Shown: piece after piece, positions 1 through 5,320 of the stretch
Position numbering within the stretch: position 1 is the first letter of the stretch
Layout of the letters: each line of letters opens with the position of its first letter
Source of the DNA: a bacterium UBP9_UBA1432
GTDB taxonomy: Bacteria > Vulcanimicrobiota > Xenobia > Xenobiales > Xenobiaceae
Direction: 5' to 3'
Length of the DNA stretch: 5,320 nt
Assembly (NCBI GenBank): GCA_002329445.1
Contig: DCTU01000033.1
Coordinates: 326-5,645 of the forward strand
Notes under the pieces: model-generated
The model's input: only the letters and a program-made list of their open reading frames with translations
Databases searched by the model: none
What the model was told of the DNA's origin: nothing
Made by a program: the position numbers and the translations under genes

Positions 1-1787
1 AGCAGGTTGTTGAAGTCGTGGGCCACGCCTCCGGCAAAGAGCCCCAGAGCCTCCATCTTCTGGGTCTGGCGCATCTGCTCTTCCAGGGCCTGACGCTGGC
101 TCTTCTCTTCCAGCAGGACCTGGTTGACCCGGGCCAGTTCCTGGTTCTGCTCTGCCTGGGCCTGGAAGCGGGCGCGCAGTTCTCGGGCCATGTCGTCGAA
201 GGTGCGCGAGAGGACCTCGAACTCCCAGATCGGGCTGATGGAAGCCGGGGGAAGCCGCCCGCTCTCGATCCGAGCTGGAAGGTCGCTGGAGGCGGCGACC
301 AGTCGGGCGACAGGTTGGGCGACCCAGGCGCCGAGAAGCCAGACCGCGACCACGGCGATGAGCGAAAAGCCCAGCGAGGTGACGAGGCTTTGGGTGAAAT
401 TGGAGCGGATGCGGTCCTGGACGGGTGCCAGGTCGGTCTCCAGGACCAGCGTCAGGCCGGGGTGTGGCGCGAGGGCCTGGATCCTCATCAGGGTGGTGGC
501 ACCCAGCTCGCGAAGGCCATCTGGAGAGTGCCGATGGACCCAGTAGGCACCCTGCTGGAGGCTGTCCGCCGGGGTGTGGCTGCTGAGGTCGAAGCGGCTG
601 AAGGGTGGCCGATAGGGGGAGGTGCTGACCAGGACCCGGGCTTGTCCGTCCAGCAGGGTGATCGTCTCGAACGGGCGCGGAGACGCTCGGCGCAGCCTTC
701 CGGCCAGGTTTCCCAGGCCAAAGGTCCCCAGGACCCGACCCTGCCCGGTCTCCTGGCTGGAGAGAAGGAGGAGGGGGTCGGTCCGCGAGCCCGATCCCCC
801 CGGCGTCCACAAGAGCCTGGGGAGTTCGGGACGGCTCTCGGTCAGCAGCCCTGCCAGGTCGATGTCCATCTGAACCGTCCCTCCCCTGTCGGGGACCGGA
901 AGGAGGGGGACCAGCTTCCCCGCAGGCTCCTCCCAGAAGAGCCCCTGGATGTTCGGCAGGGTCCGCTGCAGGACGGCGGCGGCCGTCTGAATTTCGCGGG
1001 GGTCTCTGGGGGGGCGGGAGGCCAGCGCGTCCAGGGCCTTCTGTCCGGAGTCCAGCCAGTTCTCCAGGCTGCTGGCGATGCTCATCGAGCGCATCTCCTG
1101 GAGGTCGGCGGCCTCCCTTCGGGCCTCGCTCCAGGAACGCTGGTTCTCGGAGGCCAGCAGAAGCAGGACCGGCACCAGGACGGCCACCACGGCGAAGTTC
1201 AGGACCACGCCCGGCAAGGTGACGGAGAAGACTTTGCGAGGGCGTCCGGTCCATCTGTCCAGAGGCAGGAAGCTGGCCAGCAGCGAGGCCAGGGCCGCAT
1301 TCTGCATGCCGTTGACCAGGTTCTTCACGGCCAGCAGGCTGGCGCTTCCAGGGCTGAGGTGCATGGGCCCCGAGGCCAGCGCGAAGAGCAGGGGGGCCCC
1401 CACAGCGCACCAGAACAGCGCGTCCAGCAGGACGATTGGAATCGGGCGGCGCCATCGCAGGGTGGAGACGAATGCGACTTCCAGGGTCAGCAGGAGCACG
1501 CCCCATGGATGGTGCCACATGGCCACGGTCGGCAGGGCCCCCACTGCCGCCGTGGCGGTGCCGACCCAGGGGCCGAAGAGGGCTCCCGCCAGAAGCGCGC
1601 TGACGGTGCCGAAGATCAGATCCAGGCCGAAGAGCAGCTCGACCGGGTGGCTGTTGCCCAGCCAGGCCAGCAGCATCAAGCTCAGCACCAGCGCACGGCG
1701 GTGCCCCGAATGCGGCCCTCTCAAGGACAGCCTCTGGGGCGCGATCTCGACGGTCTGGCAGGGGGCGTCGGGGTGGGAGGATTCCAT
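1..1787 (-). CDS. Membrane sensor histidine kinase, N-terminal part (C-terminus outside window)
   Basis: Reading the minus strand from the ATG at 1787 gives 595 uninterrupted codons running off the left edge. Residues 31-212 are strongly hydrophobic, with about six or seven membrane segments. They are followed by a soluble, probably extracytoplasmic stretch (about 214-465), another membrane segment (about 467-488) and a HAMP-like linker (about 490-545; QPVARL... and ...FDDMARELRARF). A Gln/Glu-rich coiled coil (about 538-575) then leads into the HisKA dimerisation box MEALGLFAGGVAHDFNNLL. His590 (codon at 18-20) is the expected autophosphorylated histidine. The HDFNN form of the box is typical of PAS-type and hybrid kinases, in which an ATPase domain and often a receiver domain follow; those would lie beyond position 1. 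The start is chosen because AAAGG lies 6 nt upstream and the reading frame gives a coherent domain order. A GTG 14 codons upstream is an alternative. The ligand is unknown; the large external domain could be Cache/CHASE-like, but I see no diagnostic motif. It is divergent from the zinc-ribbon gene. Confidence 0.9.
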   Translation of the reverse strand, partial: MESSHPDAPCQTVEIAPQRLSLRGPHSGHRRALVLSLMLLAWLGNSHPVELLFGLDLIFGTVSALLAGALFGPWVGTATAAVGALPTVAMWHHPWGVLLLTLEVAFVSTLRWRRPIPIVLLDALFWCAVGAPLLFALASGPMHLSPGSASLLAVKNLVNGMQNAALASLLASFLPLDRWTGRPRKVFSVTLPGVVLNFAVVAVLVPVLLLLASENQRSWSEARREAADLQEMRSMSIASSLENWLDSGQKALDALASRPPRDPREIQTAAAVLQRTLPNIQGLFWEEPAGKLVPLLPVPDRGGTVQMDIDLAGLLTESRPELPRLLWTPGGSGSRTDPLLLLSSQETGQGRVLGTFGLGNLAGRLRRASPRPFETITLLDGQARVLVSTSPYRPPFSRFDLSSHTPADSLQQGAYWVHRHSPDGLRELGATTLMRIQALAPHPGLTLVLETDLAPVQDRIRSNFTQSLVTSLGFSLIAVVAVWLLGAWVAQPVARLVAASSDLPARIESGRLPPASISPIWEFEVLSRTFDDMARELRARFQAQAEQNQELARVNQVLLEEKSQRQALEEQMRQTQKMEALGLFAGGVAHDFNNL

Positions 1788-1893
1788 CGGCTGCCTTTCG
1801 TGCCCGGGCAGAGAGCATTCTGTCCACACTCGTCCTGGACCTCTGCAGGGAACCTGGGAAGGGGAATCCAGGCAGACCGGAAAAGTCTTGGGG
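1788..1893. promoter_or_regulatory. Divergent intergenic region, kinase / zinc-ribbon gene
   Basis: This 106-bp gap separates two divergently transcribed genes, so it should hold both promoters. On the minus side, AAAGG (read from 1798-1794) sits 6 nt before the kinase ATG. On the plus side, GGAAAAG at 1879-1885 is a weak ribosome binding site 8 nt before the ATG at 1894. I see no convincing -35/-10 pair on either strand. A short inverted repeat CCTGG...CCAGG (1853-1872, 5-bp arms) is too small to call an operator. The promoter role is inferred from gene layout only. Confidence 0.45.
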
Positions 1894-3168
1894 ATGCGAC
1901 CCGGATTTGATCAGGAAGGGGATCCGGACCTCACGGATCTGCCCGTCTTCAACGACCTGACCCGCGAGATCCAGCGCTACCTGGACGGCAGCGGGGGCCC
2001 GACCCGGGCCCGTGACCTGCTGGCTCGGGTGGACCAGGTGCTGGGCAGGATGCACGAGGGGTTCCTTGAGGGCCTGCCATTCCGGGAGGAAACCCCCGTC
2101 TCGCGCGAGGTGGTGCCCGAAGTCTCCGGAGCCTTCGGCTGGCTGCAGCAGTCCGTGCGCGGGCTTTACGAGGCCTTCGATCGTCATGATTCCGGGGTGG
2201 TGCGCGAGCTTCAGGAAGAGGCGCGCGACGCGGTGCAGACCGTCTGCCGAGGGTTGGCCCGCTTGCAGGCTGAGGACGAGGCCCAGGAGAGGTTCTCGGA
2301 GATCTGGGCGATTCACGAGATCTGCCGGGTGGGCCGGGCCTGGATGAGGGGCCGTCTGCCCGAGGAGAGCTTCCGGCGCCGGCTGGAGACCTTTGAGGGA
2401 GGGCACCGTGTCCTGCGCGAGTGGTTGGAGGCCCTGGAGCCTTCGCCTCGCGAGGAGACGGTTCTGGCCGTCGAGCGTCCGCGCCTGGAACGCGCCCTGG
2501 ACCGCCAGGAGGATGCGCTTGAAGTGATCCAGGCGGCCTTGGAGGTTGCCGACGAAGAGCCGATCCTTCCGGCCTTGGAGGAGATTCGTCAAGCGGGCGT
2601 CGAGATTCTGGCTGTCCAACAGGCCCTGCACGAGGCCGCAACGCGCGAGGACGAGAGACCATGCCCCCGCTGCGGGGCCTCCAATCCCATTTCCGCTCGC
2701 TTCTGCGCTGGTTGCCAGGGAGGCCTGCCCCGCCTGGCAGCCGATGCCGATCTGGAGATCTCGCGTCTGGACCTGGTGGCTGCCGAAGAGACCGTTTCGC
2801 CTCAGTACCCCAACCTGGTTCGTCTGGCCGAGGCCGTCGAGGGATACCGCGCCGGAAGCGTGAGCGAGTGGGAGCTCGGGGCCGTGCTGGACGAGATGGA
2901 GACCCTGCTGGCGGCGACCTGGCAGCAGTTCACCCACATGGAGCCCCTGCCTGCGCAGACTCCGCCGGAGTACCACGACGTGTATCAGGCGGCTCGGCGG
3001 GCCTTCGAGGAAGGCCAGCGGCGCCTGGGGGAAGGGCTTCGCGCGATCCGGGCCGGGATGCGGGATCTGGCCGGCCCCGGCCTGGAGCAGGGGTTGGCCA
3101 TGGCCCAGTCGGCTTCCGGTCCGATGCAGGAGTTCGAGCGCTTCTATCTCGAGACCCGACCCGACTGA
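1894..3168 (+). CDS. Helical-repeat protein with central-to-C-terminal zinc ribbon, function unknown
   Basis: This 424-residue protein has no signal peptide and no membrane segment. It is acidic to neutral, rich in Glu, Arg, Leu and Ala, and predicted mostly helical by eye. A zinc ribbon occupies about residues 255-280: Cys257, Cys260, Cys271 and Cys274 in CPRCGASNPISARFCAGC, a classic double-CxxC metal knuckle pair. The rest looks like three related helical modules: one from about 29 (YLDGSG...), one from about 149 (WMRGRLPEE...) and one from about 318 (YRAGSVSEW...). Each is followed by a long helix pair, and the ribbon lies between modules two and three. The open frame extends upstream to 1078, but that part is antisense to the kinase. 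I therefore start at ATG 1894, which has a weak GGAAAAG upstream; TTG 1888 is an alternative. Such ribbons usually act as protein-protein or nucleic-acid contact elements, so a scaffold or regulatory role is possible but unproven. I do not recognise the family. It converges on the Amj-like gene. Confidence 0.85.
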   Translation: MRPGFDQEGDPDLTDLPVFNDLTREIQRYLDGSGGPTRARDLLARVDQVLGRMHEGFLEGLPFREETPVSREVVPEVSGAFGWLQQSVRGLYEAFDRHDSGVVRELQEEARDAVQTVCRGLARLQAEDEAQERFSEIWAIHEICRVGRAWMRGRLPEESFRRRLETFEGGHRVLREWLEALEPSPREETVLAVERPRLERALDRQEDALEVIQAALEVADEEPILPALEEIRQAGVEILAVQQALHEAATREDERPCPRCGASNPISARFCAGCQGGLPRLAADADLEISRLDLVAAEETVSPQYPNLVRLAEAVEGYRAGSVSEWELGAVLDEMETLLAATWQQFTHMEPLPAQTPPEYHDVYQAARRAFEEGQRRLGEGLRAIRAGMRDLAGPGLEQGLAMAQSASGPMQEFERFYLETRPD

Positions 3169-3187
3169 GTCCACCCGGGTCCGGGTC
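3153..3187. terminator. Bulged GC-rich hairpin in convergent gap (possible bidirectional terminator)
   Basis: The 5' arm GACCCGACCCG (3153-3163) pairs with CGGGTCCGGGTC (3176-3187). This gives 11 base pairs with one bulged C at 3181 and a 12-nt loop that contains the stop codon of the zinc-ribbon gene. It lies where two genes converge with only 28 bp between their stop codons, so a shared terminator would be useful. No T-tract follows on either strand, so it is not a canonical intrinsic terminator. The 5' arm is also coding (last residues ETRPD). Chance pairing in GC-rich DNA is possible. Confidence 0.4.
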
Positions 3188-3196
3188 GAGGGGGCC

Positions 3197-4861
3197 TCAG
3201 AGGGACTGGAAGACCAGGTCCAGCAGTCGGGCTCCCAGAGCGATGATGTTGGCGGCAGGCACGAAGAAGACCTGTGAGAGCAGGGTCCCCACCAGCATGC
3301 CTGCAACCAGGAAGACCGACATGGCGTGGACATGCCGCAGGGGGCGTTGGCCCAGGGCCGCCTGATCGGTGATTCGCGCCATGGTCGGGTCGACCACCAC
3401 GCTGACCAGGATCGTGGCCACGCCGTTGATGACCGAGGACAGCAGGGTGGCCGTGCGGGCCAGGCTGGAACTTAGCAGGGCGCCCGCGTAGATGGCGGCC
3501 AGGACCCCGATGGTGTGGATGGCCACGACCAGGACGTTGCCGATCAGGAAGCCTTTGGGAAGAACCCGCAGGTCCTGGAGGGTGACTCCGAAGTTGGAGG
3601 GCAGTCGCAAGCAGCGGAGGAAGGCCAGCCAGTTCCGCGGCGAGAGCATGGCCAGCAGGAGGCTCAGCGTCGAGCCGTGGCGTCGGTCCAGGGCCGCCAC
3701 GGCGCGGTTGTAGATCTCGACGAAGGTGGGCATCAGAAGCCAGCCCGCCAGGATGCCCAGGCTGGCCCCGGTGATCACCCAGCGGAAAACCCCCAGGAGC
3801 GAGTCGGGAGAGGCCTGACCGCGGACCACGTTGTCCCGGACCGAGCCCAGGATGGGGGCGTAGACCTGCTGGGCCAGTCGGGTCACCAGGAAGAAGAAGT
3901 TGTAGACCGCCAGGGCCGTGGCGACGTTGCGGGTGATGGCTGCCGAGACGCGGGAAGCCACGGTGGTCGAGGCCAGCAGGGTCACCAGGGCGTTCAGGGC
4001 CACCAGGGCCCAGAGGCTGTCGGCCAGACCCGCCCCACCCTGTCCCAGGTAGACCGTTCCCCCCTGGATCATCGCGACTCCCAGGGGCAGGACGGCCAGA
4101 CCCAGCAGGCCTCCGATGAAGTTCCCCAAGCCCAGGTAGAAGCTCATGCACAGGACATCCTGCTCGGGTCGGACCTTCTTGACCGCCTGGTCGGTGATCA
4201 CGGCCGCCTTGGGGTCCACGAACAGGGTGAAGGCGATGGCGGCAAAGGCATTGACCAGCCCCGACAACAACACGGCCGTGGCTTCGAATCGCGGGAGAAG
4301 AGCGCTGACGTGCAGGGCGCACAGGGCCCCGACGGTCCAGACGGCGCTGGCCGCGATGTTCCATGCCAGGAAATCCAACGGAAGCCTGCGCCCCCCGCGA
4401 CTCCAGGAGACCAGGACGACGGGACTGCGCAGGCAGCCCACCAGCGTGCGGGCGCCGCGGAGGGTCCAGACGCCCAGAAGAACCCGGACCATGGACCCGT
4501 GGTCCTGGACGGCCTGGATCCCAGTCTCGTACACGGCGACGAAGGTCGGCAGCAGGATCCAGGACAGGAAGGCTCCTGCCGCCGCCCCGATCACGACCCA
4601 CTGAATCTGGCCATAGAGAACGTCCACCCGCCCCGTCCGCACAGCCGTGTCCACATAGGTTGCCAGGATCGGCAGGTAGAAGAGGTTGGCGAAGCGGGTG
4701 AACATGAAGAAGATCGACGAGACCGCGAGGGCCAGGGCCACCTGTCCGGTCCGGACCGCAGCCGGTCGCGCCGCCACGTTCAGCGTGGTCAACATCGCCA
4801 CCACGCCTGCCAGCAGGGCGATGAACGCAAGCCGAGGATCGGTCAGCAGCAAGGGGTCCAT
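3197..4861 (-). CDS. Tandem-duplicated Amj-like (DUF2837) membrane protein, putative lipid II flippase
   Basis: This 554-residue polytopic membrane protein has about twelve hydrophobic segments, roughly six per half. Each half carries the same ordered motifs: VRTGQVALAL/ITRNVATALA (36-45 and 309-318), TRFANLFYLPIL/TRLAQQVYAPIL (55-66 and 327-338), WILLPTFVAVY/WLLMPTFVEIY (101-111 and 374-384), CLRSP/CLRLP (143 and 417) and VDPKAAVITDQA/VDPTMARITDQA (215 and 490). These resemble, from memory, the Amj family (Bacillus subtilis YdaH). Amj is an alternative to MurJ for moving lipid II across the cytoplasmic membrane during cell-wall synthesis. Known Amj proteins are about 260-280 residues, so this is two domains in one chain. 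The start at 4861 is supported by GGAGG 6 nt upstream. An ATG at 5029 in the same frame would add 56 non-membrane, Arg/Pro-rich residues overlapping the divergent gene, so I reject it. Family assignment rests on motif memory; the internal duplication is seen directly. The flippase role is inference, and the protein could be a divergent paralogue with another substrate. Confidence 0.8.
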   Translation of the reverse strand: MDPLLLTDPRLAFIALLAGVVAMLTTLNVAARPAAVRTGQVALALAVSSIFFMFTRFANLFYLPILATYVDTAVRTGRVDVLYGQIQWVVIGAAAGAFLSWILLPTFVAVYETGIQAVQDHGSMVRVLLGVWTLRGARTLVGCLRSPVVLVSWSRGGRRLPLDFLAWNIAASAVWTVGALCALHVSALLPRFEATAVLLSGLVNAFAAIAFTLFVDPKAAVITDQAVKKVRPEQDVLCMSFYLGLGNFIGGLLGLAVLPLGVAMIQGGTVYLGQGGAGLADSLWALVALNALVTLLASTTVASRVSAAITRNVATALAVYNFFFLVTRLAQQVYAPILGSVRDNVVRGQASPDSLLGVFRWVITGASLGILAGWLLMPTFVEIYNRAVAALDRRHGSTLSLLLAMLSPRNWLAFLRCLRLPSNFGVTLQDLRVLPKGFLIGNVLVVAIHTIGVLAAIYAGALLSSSLARTATLLSSVINGVATILVSVVVDPTMARITDQAALGQRPLRHVHAMSVFLVAGMLVGTLLSQVFFVPAANIIALGARLLDLVFQSL

Positions 4862-4867
4862 GGGGCG

Positions 4868-4872
4868 CCTCC
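4868..4872 (-). promoter_or_regulatory. Ribosome binding site that decides the Amj-like start
   Basis: On the minus strand GGAGG lies 6 nt before ATG at 4861. This near-perfect Shine-Dalgarno match selects the MDPLLL start over the in-frame ATG at 5029. Confidence 0.8.
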
Positions 4873-4986
4873 ATTCCAGGCCGAGAGGTGCACCCCTGCG
4901 GAGGGGAAGGGCGACCTGGCTCCGGGTAGGGGAACGCCGGAAGGGCGCCGAAGGGCACCAGGAACAGAGACGCAACCCGGAGATCG

Positions 4987-4993
4987 AAAGGAG
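4987..4993 (+). promoter_or_regulatory. Strong ribosome binding site for a GTG start
   Basis: AAAGGAG lies 7 nt before GTG at 5001; the wider match AAAGGAGTGAT (4987-4997) is close to the full anti-16S complement. It fixes the non-ATG start of the secreted protein, which is also supported by the signal peptide that begins there. Confidence 0.85.
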
Positions 4994-5000
4994 TGATCCT

Positions 5001-5320
5001 GTGAAGCGAACCTTCTTGCTGCTGGTCACCTGTCTGGTGGCCCTGGGCAGCCTGCTCGCCCCGGCTCAGGCTCGGGTGTCGGCCCACGACGTCAAGATTG
5101 TGGTCAACGGGATTCCGTTCCAGGGAGAATGGGCCTTCGTGGGGGAACGCCCCTTTGTGGGAATCGAGTCCTTCGGGAAGGCCTTGGGATCTCCGCGACA
5201 GCACAACCTGCTGGGGTGGTGTCTGGAGACCGCAGACCGCGCGACCGGGACCTGTGACGCGAACCCCCTGGAACTGGCCGTTCGCTCGCAGGGACAGGCC
5301 TTGAAGACCGCGCGCCACGG
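5001..5320 (+). CDS. Secreted protein, N-terminal part; possible copper amine oxidase N-terminal-like fold
   Basis: From the GTG start, 106 codons run off the right edge. The N-terminus is a typical Sec signal peptide: Lys2-Arg3, a hydrophobic core over about residues 5-20, and an AxA-type cleavage site (PAQA, likely after Ala24; Ala28 is also possible). The mature part begins with HDVKIVVNGIPF (29-40), then GERPFVGIESFGKALG (48-63) and GW (72-73). This order (VxVNG, a short loop, a repeated hydrophobic strand, an ALG-type helix, then a tryptophan) recalls the copper amine oxidase N-terminal-like domain common in secreted and cell-wall proteins. However, the usual (V)PLR segment is replaced by VGIES, so the match is weak. 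Cys74 and Cys85 could form a disulfide after export. Everything C-terminal is outside the window, so no function can be given. The gene is divergent from the Amj-like gene. Confidence 0.8.
   Translation, partial: MKRTFLLLVTCLVALGSLLAPAQARVSAHDVKIVVNGIPFQGEWAFVGERPFVGIESFGKALGSPRQHNLLGWCLETADRATGTCDANPLELAVRSQGQALKTARH

Larger units (their letters stand above)
4862..5000. promoter_or_regulatory. Divergent intergenic region, Amj-like gene / secreted-protein gene
   Basis: This 139-bp gap lies between two divergent starts and must supply both promoters unless they lie inside the genes. Visible elements are a Shine-Dalgarno site at each end, a perfect 5-bp-arm inverted repeat CCCCT-GCGG-AGGGG (4893-4906), and a near-perfect tandem pair CGCCGGAAGGG/CGCCGAAGGG (4935-4955). 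I find no clear sigma-70-type -35/-10 pair on either strand. The short repeats could be regulator sites, but in GC-rich DNA they may be chance. Confidence 0.45.

Noticed and set aside
1853..1872. Inverted repeat CCTGG...CCAGG in the first divergent gap
   Set aside because: The arms are only 5 bp with a 10-nt spacer, and CCTGG/CCAGG words are abundant throughout this DNA, including in coding regions.
1078..1893. N-terminal extension of the zinc-ribbon gene frame
   Set aside because: It overlaps the kinase on the opposite strand, has low-complexity Ser/Arg/Thr composition unlike the body of the protein, and ATG 1894 gives a sensible start.
18..1910. 630-codon open frame on the plus strand
   Set aside because: It is antisense to the kinase, whose minus-strand frame has clear membrane segments, a HAMP-like linker and a histidine box. 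The plus-strand product is Gln/Gly/Arg-rich without any domain; it is a GC-rich shadow.
1949..2662. 237-codon minus-strand frame
   Set aside because: The product is Pro/Arg/Gly-rich and antisense to the zinc-ribbon protein, which carries a recognisable metal site.
3515..4996. 493-codon plus-strand frame
   Set aside because: It is antisense to the Amj-like gene, with a Gln/Asp/Gly/His-rich low-complexity product; it is a shadow.
4862..5029. Upstream ATG (5029) extending the Amj-like protein by 56 residues
   Set aside because: It would overlap the start of the divergent gene and lacks a comparable ribosome binding site. The added residues are not membrane-like, while GGAGG sits 6 nt before the ATG at 4861.
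3144..5318. 724-codon minus-strand frame
   Set aside because: It is in another frame over the Amj-like gene and runs through the start of the divergent secreted-protein gene. Its product is Gly/Pro/Arg-rich and lacks the membrane segments and duplicated motifs.
1..5320. Mobile element, CRISPR array, tRNA or rRNA
   Set aside because: I saw no spaced repeats, no transposase motifs, no terminal inverted repeats and no tRNA-like cloverleaf. Nearly all of the window is accounted for by four coding genes.

Overview
This 5.3-kb window is high-GC bacterial DNA with strongly GC-biased third codon positions. Because of that bias, long stop-free frames run antisense to every real gene. It holds four protein-coding genes, two of them cut by the window edges, and no RNA gene, mobile element or CRISPR array that I can see. 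No marker fixes the taxon. The mix of a multi-TM sensor kinase, a soluble helical protein with a zinc ribbon and a doubled Amj-type protein suggests an uncultured or less-studied high-GC phylum rather than a model organism, but that is only an impression.

Layout: (1) positions 1787 to 1, minus strand, the N-terminal 595 codons of a membrane sensor histidine kinase, cut just after its phospho-accepting histidine box. (2) 1788-1893, a 106-bp divergent intergenic region. (3) 1894-3168, plus strand, a 424-residue soluble, helix-rich protein with a CPxC...CxxC zinc ribbon; its helical parts look like three copies of one module. (4) 3169-3196, a 28-bp convergent gap, with a bulged 11-bp hairpin reaching into the end of the upstream gene. 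(5) 4861 to 3197, minus strand, a 554-residue polytopic membrane protein that I read as two fused Amj (DUF2837, alternative lipid II flippase) domains. (6) 4862-5000, a 139-bp divergent intergenic region. (7) 5001 onward, plus strand, the start of a secreted protein with a signal peptide, a GTG start and an excellent ribosome binding site, cut by the right edge.

Neighbouring genes alternate in direction (minus, plus, minus, plus), so no two form an operon inside the window. A shared pathway cannot be inferred from layout. The most noteworthy object is the tandem Amj-like protein: both halves keep the same ordered motifs at a nearly constant offset of about 272-275 residues. Second is the triplicated helical module with a zinc ribbon in the 424-residue protein, which I cannot assign to a named family.
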